From NCBI GenBank assembly GCA_910574185.1, contig CAJSZQ010000015.1, positions 1 through 64,000 of the forward strand: a stretch of DNA of 64,000 nucleotides. The letters are read 5' to 3'. This document shows positions 50,919 to 59,697 of this stretch, piece by piece; the stretch's first letter is position 1, and the number at the start of each line of letters is the position of its first letter. The translations under genes and the position numbers were made by a program. Source of the stretch: Lachnospiraceae bacterium (GTDB taxonomy: Bacteria > Bacillota > Clostridia > Lachnospirales > Lachnospiraceae). The notes beneath the pieces were generated by a model. That model worked only from the letters and a program-made list of their open reading frames with translations. It was not told the DNA's origin and searched no databases.

Positions 50919-52778
50919 TCATATCAGGCTCGCCGCGCCAATCATCCCCGCGTGATTTCCAAGAGACGCCGCTTCTATCTCCGGTACCTCTCCTCTGCTT
51001 CCTCCGAAGGCATTCTCCTTTACGATTTCCCGCAGCGGAGCCAGAAGCTTCTCTCCCTGAGCGGAAATTCCGCCGCCGATAAGCACAAGCTGTGGACGGA
51101 AAATATTGACGACATTGACGATTCCCGTAGCAAGCTTCTTCTGATAATCTGCCACAATCTCCTTCGCGGTGCAGTCTCCCTGCTCTGCCAAGTCAAAGAG
51201 CTCTTTCGGCGTCAGTCCCATTTTTCCCATTTTCCGCTCAGCGCTTCGTATCAGCGCCGATGCGGAGGCGTATGCCTCCAGGCATCCTCTTCGTCCGCAG
51301 GTACAGGGCTCGCCGTCTTCCACGATAACCATATGCCCCAGTTCGCTTCCGCCGACGCCTTTCCCTTCGTAAATTTCTCCATTCAGAATTATACCGCCGC
51401 CCACTCCGGTTCCAAGCGTCAGCATTACCATATCCTGCCATCCTCTCCCCGCTCCGGCCGCCGCCTCGCCAAGCGCGGCGCAGTCTGCATCATTGGCAGC
51501 CTTTACCGGTATCGGAAGAATCTTTCCTATTTCTTCTGCCACAGCCACCTGCTCCCACCGGATATTATTGGAATAACGGACAACCCCATTTTTCCGGTCC
51601 ACAGTCCCCGGTAATCCGACTCCCGCTCCGATGCACTGATCCATCGGAATACCCTGACTGTCCAGAAGCTCCAGCGCCTTCCCAGCCATATCCCAAAGAA
51701 CCTCTTCCGGTTTCCTGCCTTCCGCTCTTGTAGGAACTGTCGTCGACGCAATCAGCTTCTGGTGCACATCCACCAGTCCAATCTTCGTATCTGTTCCCCC
51801 AACGTCAATGCCGATGCGCACCGGCGCAGCTTTTTCCCGAATGGTGGTAATCAGTGCGTCGCACCGGCCTTCCACCTGATAAGCGCCGCTTGCGGCCGCC
51901 AGAAAGAAACTGTCCCCCTTCTGAAATGTAAATTTCTCTTCTCTACAGGTAATAGTCCCCTCTCCGTCTAATATTAAAATACTGGCAAATGACTCTTGGG
52001 ATACCGTCCCTTCCATCCGTTTCATTACCCTGCCGTCCAGATTCAATTTATCAACCGTAAAATAATCACAGTCCGCCACATGTGGGTAACTCTTCTTGTC
52101 CCGGATTATCGGCACGCGTCTGGTCACCGCCAGCGCCTTTTCAATATGAAGGTCCCTTTTTTTCCCATCTCTTCCGACTCTTCCGTAATCATACACCCTG
52201 TAAGTTACGTTAGAATTCTGCTGAATTTCCGCGATAAGAATATCCTTCCCAATTGCGTGAATGGTACCGGATTCTATAAACAGCACATCCCCCTTTTGTA
52301 CAGGAACTGCGTTCAGAACATCCAAAAGCGTATCCTCTCTAATGCGCTTCTCAAATTCCTCCCTGCTGATTTCCTGCCGAAATCCATAATAAAGGCATGC
52401 CTCGTCCCCGGCATCCATTACATACCACATTTCAGTCTTTCCGTACTGTCCTTCATTCTTCAGCGCATACCCATTGTCCGGATGGACCTGAACAGACAGG
52501 TTATCTCTCGCGTCAATAAATTTCGTCAAAATCGGAAAATCCCGAAATCTTCTGCAATGTGTTCCCAGAACTTCCTTTCCTTCCCCGTCGATGTATTCCT
52601 TAAGAGTCTTTCCCTGATACTCTCCATTCATAATATAAGAAGGACCGTCCGGATGACAGGATAATTCCCATGTTTCGGCAAGCACATCCCCCTCATATTC
52701 CTTTCCATACTCCTCTTTCAGCCTGTTTCCGCCCCAGAGGTAGTCCTTACAGCTTGGTTTTAATTTTAAAATACTCAT
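50919..52778 (-). CDS. Fusion of mannose-6-phosphate isomerase (ManA) and ROK sugar kinase
   Basis: Bifunctional cytoplasmic enzyme, 619 aa. Residues 1-313 are a class I (short) ManA. Zinc ligands are Gln97 and His99 (SVQVHPDN), Glu116 (TEMWYV) and His174 (GTIHAIG). Residues 321-619 are a complete ROK kinase: GIDVGGTDTKIG (ATP), ANDADCAALGE (catalytic Asp430), LGTGVGGGII, and the zinc motif CTCGRRGCLEAY after GH482. The kinase fits glucokinase best, though fructose or mannose are possible. ManA turns Man-6-P into Fru-6-P. It is the last gene of the mannan cluster and overlaps the GH1 gene by 4 nt. The reading frame is open throughout, so the fusion is real in this sequence. Confidence 0.92.
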   Translation of the reverse strand: MSILKLKPSCKDYLWGGNRLKEEYGKEYEGDVLAETWELSCHPDGPSYIMNGEYQGKTLKEYIDGEGKEVLGTHCRRFRDFPILTKFIDARDNLSVQVHPDNGYALKNEGQYGKTEMWYVMDAGDEACLYYGFRQEISREEFEKRIREDTLLDVLNAVPVQKGDVLFIESGTIHAIGKDILIAEIQQNSNVTYRVYDYGRVGRDGKKRDLHIEKALAVTRRVPIIRDKKSYPHVADCDYFTVDKLNLDGRVMKRMEGTVSQESFASILILDGEGTITCREEKFTFQKGDSFFLAAASGAYQVEGRCDALITTIREKAAPVRIGIDVGGTDTKIGLVDVHQKLIASTTVPTRAEGRKPEEVLWDMAGKALELLDSQGIPMDQCIGAGVGLPGTVDRKNGVVRYSNNIRWEQVAVAEEIGKILPIPVKAANDADCAALGEAAAGAGRGWQDMVMLTLGTGVGGGIILNGEIYEGKGVGGSELGHMVIVEDGEPCTCGRRGCLEAYASASALIRSAERKMGKMGLTPKELFDLAEQGDCTAKEIVADYQKKLATGIVNVVNIFRPQLVLIGGGISAQGEKLLAPLREIVKENAFGGSRGEVPEIEAASLGNHAGMIGAASLI

Positions 52779-54133
52779 AATTCTTCTCCGTTATTTTGAA
52801 TCACTCCGCGGTACCAGTATGCAGAATCCTTTAGGATTCTCTCTCCGGTCCGATAATCCACATAGACCATCCCAAAACGCTCGGAATACCCCTTCGCCCA
52901 CTCAAAATTATCCATCAGCGACCACTGGAAATACCCCCGCAGGTCAATCTCGCCTGCCGCACGCTTCAGCTCATGCAGATACCTTGCCAGAAAATCAATC
53001 CGGTTAGGGTCGTGAACCTTTCCATCCATTGAAATCACATCGTGGCAGGATAATCCATTTTCCGTAATATAAATCGGCTTGCCATACCGCTCATACAAAA
53101 ACTTAGGTCCCCAGTACAAGGCCCCAGGCGTTACCGGCCAGTCAATAGCTGTCTTCGGAAAGCCCTCATAGCGCTTCACTTCCTCTGGAACGCCATTTTC
53201 ACCCATGCGGATGCATCTCCCATTATAGATATTCTGGGCATAAACATCAATTGGCTCTGAGATCAGCTTCATATCTTCATCTGTAATCTCAGGCAGATAA
53301 GGCCCGTACCGTTTCAGCCCTTCCTCTGGATAATGTCCCAGAAGCGCCGGGTCTGACCACCAGGACACATTCCATGTCCAATTTCTGTCGTCAGGCTGCA
53401 GGGCAAAAAGCGCCTGCCTTGCCGCTTCGATATCCTCCGGTTTCTCCGTTTCCGGGTAACACATGCTTCCGGTGGGCGCATAGCCGATCGTCAGCGGCTG
53501 CTTTCCATACCGGCGCAGCATCTGCACTGCTCTTCCATGTGCCTTCAGTGCATTGTGCGCCATCTCGAAAGTATCCCTCATCGGGCATTTAAGCCCCGGC
53601 GCATGCTCCCCTGTAAGAAATCCAAGTCCTACGAAGCATTGGGGCTCATTCAGTGTAAAATAGTGGGTTACTCGGTCGCTGAACCGCTCTGCCGCGAGTC
53701 TCGCATATTCCCCGAACCATTCCACAATCTGAGGGTTCATCCATCCGCCGCGCTTATACAGCTCATAGGGAAGCTCCCAGTGATACAGGGTAATATAAGG
53801 CTCAATTCCATTTGCCAGAAGCTCGTCAATCAGGCCATTGTAAAATGCAATTCCCTTTTCGTTTACACGCCCATGCCCTTCTGGAAGCACTCTGGACCAG
53901 TCAATAGAAAAGCGGTATGCCTTTAACCCGATTTCCTTCATAATCTGAACATCTTCCCGATATCTGTGATAGTGGTCACAGGCCGTTTCTCCGGTATGCC
54001 CGCAGAAAATGTGCCCCGGCTCACCGGTATAGACGTCCCAGATATGCTGTCTTTTGCCGTCTTCCTTTACTGCTCCTTCAATCTGATAGGCGCTGGTTGC
54101 GGCGCCCCATGCAAAATCCTTCCGAAATGCCAT
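52775..54133 (-). CDS. GH1 beta-glycosidase (beta-glucosidase type)
   Basis: Intracellular GH1 enzyme, 452 aa. The acid/base Glu is in TLNEPQ and the nucleophile Glu in YITENGLS. N-terminal FAWGAATSAYQIEGA and the C-terminal YFQWSLMDNFEWAKGYSERF are family signatures. The -1 site motif WSLMDNFEW with Glu in NFEWAKGY suggests neutral glucosides rather than the 6-phospho branch. In this cluster it could remove glucosyl or mannosyl ends from glucomannan oligosaccharides. The start is ATG 54133 with AGGAGG; three earlier codons are in frame. It overlaps the ManA-ROK gene by 4 nt. Confidence 0.92.
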   Translation of the reverse strand: MAFRKDFAWGAATSAYQIEGAVKEDGKRQHIWDVYTGEPGHIFCGHTGETACDHYHRYREDVQIMKEIGLKAYRFSIDWSRVLPEGHGRVNEKGIAFYNGLIDELLANGIEPYITLYHWELPYELYKRGGWMNPQIVEWFGEYARLAAERFSDRVTHYFTLNEPQCFVGLGFLTGEHAPGLKCPMRDTFEMAHNALKAHGRAVQMLRRYGKQPLTIGYAPTGSMCYPETEKPEDIEAARQALFALQPDDRNWTWNVSWWSDPALLGHYPEEGLKRYGPYLPEITDEDMKLISEPIDVYAQNIYNGRCIRMGENGVPEEVKRYEGFPKTAIDWPVTPGALYWGPKFLYERYGKPIYITENGLSCHDVISMDGKVHDPNRIDFLARYLHELKRAAGEIDLRGYFQWSLMDNFEWAKGYSERFGMVYVDYRTGERILKDSAYWYRGVIQNNGEEL

Positions 54134-54172
54134 TTGTTTCACCTCCTGTTGTTTTTTGTTTTTTAGCCGTAC

Positions 54173-54386
54173 GGCATCAGCCCTCTGGGAGACCGCACAC
54201 AGCGCGCCCTATCGTGCAAAGCTGGGTAACGCTCCAGTGAACTAACCGCTAACGTAGTCTAAGAAGCTCAGGAGAGCCTTCGCTCCTAAGACTACGTAAG
54301 CAGTGGATTTCACTTCCGCTAAAGGCGCCCTTCTATGCTTTGCACGATAGGGCGCGCCGTATGCGGTCTCCCAGAGGGCTGATGCC
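54173..54386. repeat. Hairpin element C of the GAAGGC-loop family (core on minus strand)
   Basis: 214-nt palindrome. Outer arms GGCATCAGCCCTCTGGGAGA... (54173-54197) pair perfectly with the 3' arm (54362-54386). A second perfect 21-bp arm pairs GCGCGCCCTATCGTGCAAAG... (54202-54222) with 54335-54355 approximately. The core is the complement of 54248-54301, starting GCTTACGTAG and ending GTTAGC, with loop GAAGGCTCTCCTGA. It splits the mannan operon between the phosphohexomutase and GH1 genes. Confidence 0.9.
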
Positions 54387-54418
54387 TGTCTATGAAATCG
54401 AAAAATTGTTGTAATGAG

Positions 54419-56158
54419 CTATGATTCTTTCTCCTGTTCTATTAGTTTCAAGAACGCTTCCCTCATTGTTTCCAGTTGTTTTGCAGCATCCTTCTTATCT
54501 GCGCCTTTTACTCCAATGTAGAATTTAATCTTCGGCTCTGTTCCTGACGGACGGATGCAGCACCATGCCTCGCCTTCCAGTTCAAAATACAGCACATCCG
54601 ACTTTGGCAGCCCTGTTTTTCCTGTCTCTCCGGTTTTGTAATCCATCAATACGTCTTCCCTGTAATCCCGGAACTGAGTTACCTTAAGACCACCGATCTG
54701 CGCCGGGATATCTTTTCGGATGCTTTCCATCATTTCCTGAATCTTCTTTGCCCCGTCCTGTCCCTTCAATGTCAGGGTAGACAGACCTTCCTTATAATAT
54801 CCATATTTTTCAAAAAGCTTATCCATCTGAGCGCAGAGAGTCGTACCCTGATGCCTGTACCATGCGGCCGCCTCGCAGAGCGCCGTCACAGCCACAACTG
54901 CGTCCTTATCTCTTGCATGGGTTCCCACCAGACAGCCGTAGCTTTCCTCATATCCGAACAGGAATTCATGACTGCCGTTCTGCTCAAAAAATTTGATTTG
55001 CTCGCCGATGTATTTAAAGCCTGTCAGGGTTTCTATCAGTGTTACGCCATAATCCTTTGCAATCTCTCTTGCCATTTTCCCTGATACAATGGTGGTAACC
55101 ACCGCGCCGTTTTCCGGTAAGGTTCCCATTTTCTTTCTCTGAGACAGAATGTACTCCATAATCAGCATCCCGGACATATTTCCGGTAAAACTTCTGTATT
55201 CTCCTGTCTTTTCATCCTTTGCATATACCCCCAGACGGTCTGCATCCGGGTCTGTGGCCAGTACAATATCCGCATCCACTTCCTCTGCCAATTCCAGGGC
55301 AAGGGCAAATGCTTTCTTATCCTCCGGGTTCGGATAAGGAGCGGTAGGGAAATTCCCGTCGGGAAGTTCCTGCGCCTTCACCACATATACTTTGGCAAAG
55401 CCCAGCTCCTTTAAAATCCGTCTTACCGGAAGATTGCCTGTGCCGTGGAGCGGGGTGTAGACGATTTTCAGATTCTCCGCCTCCTTCCGGATGATCTCCG
55501 GATGGATAGCCAGCTTCTTTAAGGCTTCCATATAGTTGTCGTCCATATCCAAACCGATTACCTCATACAGCCCGTTCTCTACCGCTTCTTCCTTTGAAAT
55601 GGTCTTAACCCGCTCAAAATCGGTAATTGCATTGACCTCCGCGATAATCTCCTTATCCTTCGGCGCCGTAATCTGTGCGCCGTCCTCCCAGTACACCTTA
55701 TATCCGTTATACTCTGCCGGATTATGGCTTGCTGTTACCACAATTCCCGCCGTACATCCAAGCTCCCTTAAGGCAAAGGACAGCATCGGCGTAGGACGAA
55801 GGGATGGAAATATGTACGCTTTAACGCCGTTTGCCGCCAGGCACAGCGCCGCTTCTTCGGCAAATTCCGGCGACATATTCCGGGAATCATAAGCAATAGC
55901 CGCGCCTTTTTTTTCTGCGCCCTGCTTTACAATATAATTTGCCAGTCCCTGGGTTGCCTTACGCACCGTATATATATTCATCCGGTTTGTGCCGGCGCCG
56001 ATAATTCCCCTTAAACCGCCTGTGCCAAAGGCAAGATTTTTATAAAAACGCTCCTCAATTTCTTTCTCATCCTCCGCAATTCCTCTTAGTTCTTCTTTCG
56101 TATTTTCATCAAAATATGAATCCTCCAGCCAAAATTCATAGGTTTTTCTTGCTTCCAT
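54419..56158 (-). CDS. Phosphohexomutase (phosphoglucomutase/phosphomannomutase)
   Basis: Alpha-D-phosphohexomutase, 579 aa, cytoplasmic. The phospho-Ser loop is VTASHNPAEYNGYKVYW, the Mg2+ loop is ATDPDADRLGV, the sugar-binding loop is FGYEESYGCL, and the phosphate-binding loop is IRPSGTEPKIKFY. The length and N-terminus (FGTGGLRGIIGAGTNRMN) match the PgcA-type bifunctional PGM/PMM group. In this cluster it would turn the Man-1-P made by the GH130 enzymes into Man-6-P for the ManA domain. GGAGG precedes the ATG. It begins 82 nt below the CE17-like gene. Confidence 0.93.
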   Translation of the reverse strand: MEARKTYEFWLEDSYFDENTKEELRGIAEDEKEIEERFYKNLAFGTGGLRGIIGAGTNRMNIYTVRKATQGLANYIVKQGAEKKGAAIAYDSRNMSPEFAEEAALCLAANGVKAYIFPSLRPTPMLSFALRELGCTAGIVVTASHNPAEYNGYKVYWEDGAQITAPKDKEIIAEVNAITDFERVKTISKEEAVENGLYEVIGLDMDDNYMEALKKLAIHPEIIRKEAENLKIVYTPLHGTGNLPVRRILKELGFAKVYVVKAQELPDGNFPTAPYPNPEDKKAFALALELAEEVDADIVLATDPDADRLGVYAKDEKTGEYRSFTGNMSGMLIMEYILSQRKKMGTLPENGAVVTTIVSGKMAREIAKDYGVTLIETLTGFKYIGEQIKFFEQNGSHEFLFGYEESYGCLVGTHARDKDAVVAVTALCEAAAWYRHQGTTLCAQMDKLFEKYGYYKEGLSTLTLKGQDGAKKIQEMMESIRKDIPAQIGGLKVTQFRDYREDVLMDYKTGETGKTGLPKSDVLYFELEGEAWCCIRPSGTEPKIKFYIGVKGADKKDAAKQLETMREAFLKLIEQEKES

Positions 56159-56240
56159 TTTGAACCTCCATTTCTAAATTACAATCATCTATTACAAATA
56201 TTCTATCTGCGCGGCTCAGTTAGGCGGCAAACATTTATTA

Positions 56241-57317
56241 CTACGCGGTAATTATGGACATCAGGTAGAACGGCCCGGCATGTTCCAGCCCGTCGTCTAT
56301 AATTTCAATATCCATGCGGCGCTTAAGCCGCTTTCCATGATGAAGTACAGGCTCCAGATACGCGCAGTCGCCCCAGTCCATATCAAAATTCCCATCCAGT
56401 ATCCTTGAATTGGCAGTATCGCCATCCAAAATCAGCTTCGCCCGCAGAGCCGGTTTTGCTACCGCTTTCCTATATTGGACTGCAATGCAGGAGGCTTCAA
56501 GCTCAAACGAAATCCTGTCTCCCTCCCGTTTCCCTATCCATCCGTTTTTGAACAAATCCAAACGCCCTGTTTTCTCCTCCGTATCCGCCTTAAACCCCAT
56601 AAGTTCAGGCGTTATCTCCTGTATCGTAAGTCTTCTGGCATTTTCATAGGCATTAGCAGTCATTGGTTCCGGCAGCGGCGGGTCTTCTTCCTGCTCTTCT
56701 GCATGTGCTTTCACCTGTTCCAGCACTGCAATAATCTCCGCCGCCACAAGCTCATGGCCATAATCATTCGGATGCAGACCGTCCTGCGTCAATTCTTCCT
56801 GCGAATACTGCCCTTCTCTCATCCTCTGGTACAGCGTATCTTTCATGCTTACACAGGGAATCCCATACCAGGCTCCCACCTTGTTATGATAATCCTGGGC
56901 GTTTTTCCCCGAATTATAATAAACATTATTTAAAATCAATACTGCCGGTTTTGATTTCCACGTCAGAAGCTTTCGTATAACTCCCTCGTACGTCTCCTGA
57001 AAAAATTCCTCCGCTTCATCATTCACACTGAAATCTACCACCGCCATATCCGGCTGATACATCAGCATATCCGAAACAACTCTGGCCGCTCCAAAATGCG
57101 ACGTTGTCCCGCCGATTCCGCCATTTACGTAATGAAATTCCGCTTTCGGAAATGTTTTCTCCCACCATTCAAAAACACGATACGCATACGATTTTTCATG
57201 TACGGACGCCGCGCAATCCTGAGTGATGGAGCCCCCGAAAAATCCGATAGTCAGTTCTTCTCCTTTTTCAGCCCGGCGCATACAATTTTTAAGTCTTGCC
57301 AAATGAACCTTCTGCAT
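56241..57317 (-). CDS. SGNH esterase, CE17-like (mannan O-acetyl esterase)
   Basis: SGNH/GDSL hydrolase, 358 aa. Block I is IGFFGGSITQDCA (Ser in GGSIT), block III is the Asn in FSVNDEAEE and block V is DGLHPNDYGHEL with the Asp-His pair. A C-terminal beta domain (about 225-358) resembles the CBM35-like module of the mannan esterases first described in Roseburia intestinalis (CE17). There is no signal peptide, so it acts on imported acetylated manno-oligosaccharides. The start abuts the stop of the CE2 gene (TAAATG). The CE17 assignment rests on layout and context. Confidence 0.82.
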   Translation of the reverse strand: MQKVHLARLKNCMRRAEKGEELTIGFFGGSITQDCAASVHEKSYAYRVFEWWEKTFPKAEFHYVNGGIGGTTSHFGAARVVSDMLMYQPDMAVVDFSVNDEAEEFFQETYEGVIRKLLTWKSKPAVLILNNVYYNSGKNAQDYHNKVGAWYGIPCVSMKDTLYQRMREGQYSQEELTQDGLHPNDYGHELVAAEIIAVLEQVKAHAEEQEEDPPLPEPMTANAYENARRLTIQEITPELMGFKADTEEKTGRLDLFKNGWIGKREGDRISFELEASCIAVQYRKAVAKPALRAKLILDGDTANSRILDGNFDMDWGDCAYLEPVLHHGKRLKRRMDIEIIDDGLEHAGPFYLMSIITA

Positions 57318-58367
57318 TTACAAATCCCATCCTTCTATATCAAGCCCTTTTATATAAGCGGACAGTTCTTCCGCCATTTCTTCTGCCTCCGGAATCCTTA
57401 AGTGGCCCGGCGTACCGGCTCCGTTGCGCCGGAAGAGATACTGAGTTATCTTATCATCCCGAAGCTCCTGCACCACTTGCCCGACAGCCCCATCCCACGC
57501 CCTGTCATGGCACAAAAGAGTTGTACAGCAGACAATCTGCGCTCTCGGATATTTTGCTCTGAGTTTTTTCAGGAAGCCTTTATAACGCTCCCTCCATTCC
57601 ACAGCCTTCTCTCCGTCATAGTCCTCTTTCATATAGTCCTCGGGATTGCTGTCATTCTGCCCGATTGCCACAATCACCACCTGTGGAATGTATCCGGTGA
57701 AATCCCATTCCGTCATTTTTCCAAAATCCGGATTATAATGAATTTTGTCCCATGCGGTCTCCATCCCTATATAATCCGGCGCATGAAACCATCCCGTTCC
57801 ATCCATAAGAGCAATTCCGCCCTGGGCGATATCCTGTATCCGGGCATTCAGCCTTCTTGCCGTCATCCATGCATACGAGTACCAGCTATTTGAGTACTCC
57901 CCATTATGCTCCGGATCTTCCTTCCCCACAAAATCTACCGCCTCCGACACCTCTCCGGCAGACACAGAATCTCCATAGATTTCTATCCTCCGCTCCGATA
58001 TAGCGGGCAGTTTAAGGAGCCGTTCTCCCTCCCCGATTTCCGCGCCCAGAAATGCGAATTCATGGCAGGCGTCCTGTCTCTTGAATATCAGAAGCTCATG
58101 CTCCTCCTTCTGCGCCTGCTCCACTTCAACCTCTAACGCTATCGTCCCCGCCGCAGGGAGCAGATACTTCATCTGCTTTCCGTCAAGAATCATTCCAATA
58201 TAATTATCCCAATATGCACGGCGGTTCTTAATGTATATTTTTAACCGGCTTCCGGTAAACCTCATCTCCACCGAAGTACATGGATACACAAAAACCGGTT
58301 CTTTCCGGTTACTCCAGTCTATTCTTCCGTTATATACAAGCTCCTCATAATCTGGATAAATCCGCAT
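57318..58367 (-). CDS. Carbohydrate esterase, CE2-like (SGNH with N-terminal jelly roll)
   Basis: Acetyl esterase of the CE2 layout: an N-terminal beta-sandwich (about 15-115, with GRIDWSNRKEPVFVYPCTSV, typical of CE2) and a C-terminal SGNH domain with IYGDSVSAGEV (nucleophile Ser), IAQGGIALMDG, IVAIGQNDSNP (Asn) and GTPGHLRIPEAEEM (His). At 349 aa it is normal and has no signal peptide. CE2 enzymes remove 6-O or other O-acetyls from mannan and glucomannan, complementing the CE17-like enzyme next to it. The start is ATG 58367 with AAGGAGGAG; it overlaps the DUF624 gene by 23 nt. Confidence 0.87.
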   Translation of the reverse strand: MRIYPDYEELVYNGRIDWSNRKEPVFVYPCTSVEMRFTGSRLKIYIKNRRAYWDNYIGMILDGKQMKYLLPAAGTIALEVEVEQAQKEEHELLIFKRQDACHEFAFLGAEIGEGERLLKLPAISERRIEIYGDSVSAGEVSEAVDFVGKEDPEHNGEYSNSWYSYAWMTARRLNARIQDIAQGGIALMDGTGWFHAPDYIGMETAWDKIHYNPDFGKMTEWDFTGYIPQVVIVAIGQNDSNPEDYMKEDYDGEKAVEWRERYKGFLKKLRAKYPRAQIVCCTTLLCHDRAWDGAVGQVVQELRDDKITQYLFRRNGAGTPGHLRIPEAEEMAEELSAYIKGLDIEGWDL

Positions 58368-58983
58368 GTTTCTCCTCCTTATCAAACGCCCTGAAAATTC
58401 TTGATAAAAATATACTGTTTATTCTTGCTGTAAGGGAAAATCCTATCGCGCAGTAAACAGGCGCCGCCATCTGCACCGCAAATACCCCCGCCGCAATACA
58501 GACAGCCGGAATGCTGTTCAAAAGAACCATGATTAACGTATACGGCAGATTCTTAACTGCAAGCAGAAGCGCATTCCTCAGCGTATTCTTTATATTGTTT
58601 TCAATTCTCGCCTGCAGCGGAAACGCATAGCAGAACACAAAGCACCAGATTGCAGACAGACAGCCGATTGCAACATTCAATAAACTCCACAGATTTTTGG
58701 AATAAAGGACGTCAAACAATAGCACGCTTCCCGAAAACAGGAAAATCAGCCATAACTTTGTGCTCTGCCGCCACTCTGTCCGGCAGGCCTGGAGATACTC
58801 TCTCACTACATAAATGCCCTCTCCCCTGCTCCGGCGCAGCGTCACCTGATACATTGCCGTAAGCGACATTCCAATCGTAATCACCGGCAGGGAGGTAAAC
58901 ACAAACAGGATATTCAGAATAATCCAGTCTCCGATATTCCCCATACAATCAAAAAAACGGTTATCTGTTGAAAATTGTTTCAA
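58345..58983 (-). CDS. yesL: DUF624 (YesL-family) membrane protein
   Basis: Membrane protein of the YesL/DUF624 family, 212 aa, with about five hydrophobic segments. The family N-terminus is clear: FFDCMGNIGDWIILNILFVFTSLPVITIGMS (shown here in parts, FFDCMGNIGDWIILN and SLPVITIGMS). Such proteins accompany CUT1 sugar transporters and glycosidase operons, but their role is unknown. The start is TTG 58983, after GAGAGGGAGAGGAGC, and overlaps the upstream gene by 23 nt. The C-terminal tail overlaps the CE2 gene by 23 nt. Starting later at ATG 58944 would cut into the conserved N-terminus. Confidence 0.85.
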   Translation of the reverse strand: MKQFSTDNRFFDCMGNIGDWIILNILFVFTSLPVITIGMSLTAMYQVTLRRSRGEGIYVVREYLQACRTEWRQSTKLWLIFLFSGSVLLFDVLYSKNLWSLLNVAIGCLSAIWCFVFCYAFPLQARIENNIKNTLRNALLLAVKNLPYTLIMVLLNSIPAVCIAAGVFAVQMAAPVYCAIGFSLTARINSIFLSRIFRAFDKEEKHADLSRL

Positions 58984-59641
58984 GCTCCTCTCCCTCTCTT
59001 TCTGTATTCTTCAAATACTGTAAAAACAGCCTGCATTCCTCCTCATGCTTTCCATTTTCCGGAAAAGCAAGCAGGAGCTTCTCATCTTTCTTTCCGCTTA
59101 ACCTCTCTGTAAAACCGTCGTTCCCAAGCAGAACAGCCCTGCAGGAATCCCCGTCCATATACGGCGTAAGCCCCTGCGTTTCTTTCAGCACGCGGAACTC
59201 CCCGCCCATTTCCTTCACATGCCGGTAAAAGCTCTCTGGAATGATAACTGCATCAATTTCCTCATTCCTCCATTGAAAGAAAAACTTCTCATAGGATCCC
59301 TCATTCACGCCTTCCAGCTTTACCTCTCCGTAAGAAAATGTATAATCCGAAGTAATCAGCACCCGCTCTTCCCAAAGCCCCGCATATTCCGCGAACTCCT
59401 CCGCCGCAGCCTGCGTTCCGTCCAGAGTCGCTTCCTGATTAACCAGGATACAGGTAAACAGCGGCTTTTTATTGCCGAATCCATAATGCAGCGCAAACAA
59501 AAGAATCAGAGCAGCGATGGCCAAAATTCCCAGAATATGATACCAATAATACGTCCACACATAGGCACGCGCTTCATTCCTGCTCATTCCGGAAGTTTTT
59601 TCCCGTATATCTTCGATATATTTTTTCATAGGAAACTCCAT
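58961..59641 (-). CDS. Hypothetical single-pass membrane protein paired with DUF624, about 226 aa
   Basis: No named domain. A cytoplasmic N-terminus (KKYIEDIREKTSGMSRNEAR) is followed by one membrane helix (about 34-54, HILGILAIAALILLFALHYG) and an extracellular ~170-residue domain. The latter looks like an alpha/beta periplasmic-binding-like fold (FTCILVNQEATLDG, EIDAVIIPESF, LLAFPENGKHEEE). ATG 59641 has AGAGG close by; ATG 59629 (MKKYIED) is possible. Overlap with the DUF624 gene suggests the two products act together, perhaps as a regulatory or stabilising pair for the transporter. Confidence 0.72.
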   Translation of the reverse strand: MEFPMKKYIEDIREKTSGMSRNEARAYVWTYYWYHILGILAIAALILLFALHYGFGNKKPLFTCILVNQEATLDGTQAAAEEFAEYAGLWEERVLITSDYTFSYGEVKLEGVNEGSYEKFFFQWRNEEIDAVIIPESFYRHVKEMGGEFRVLKETQGLTPYMDGDSCRAVLLGNDGFTERLSGKKDEKLLLAFPENGKHEEECRLFLQYLKNTEREGEELETIFNR

Positions 59642-59697
59642 CACTCCTCTGATTTTTTTGGAAGGGACTGCGCCGAAGCGCAGTCTCGTAAGTTATT

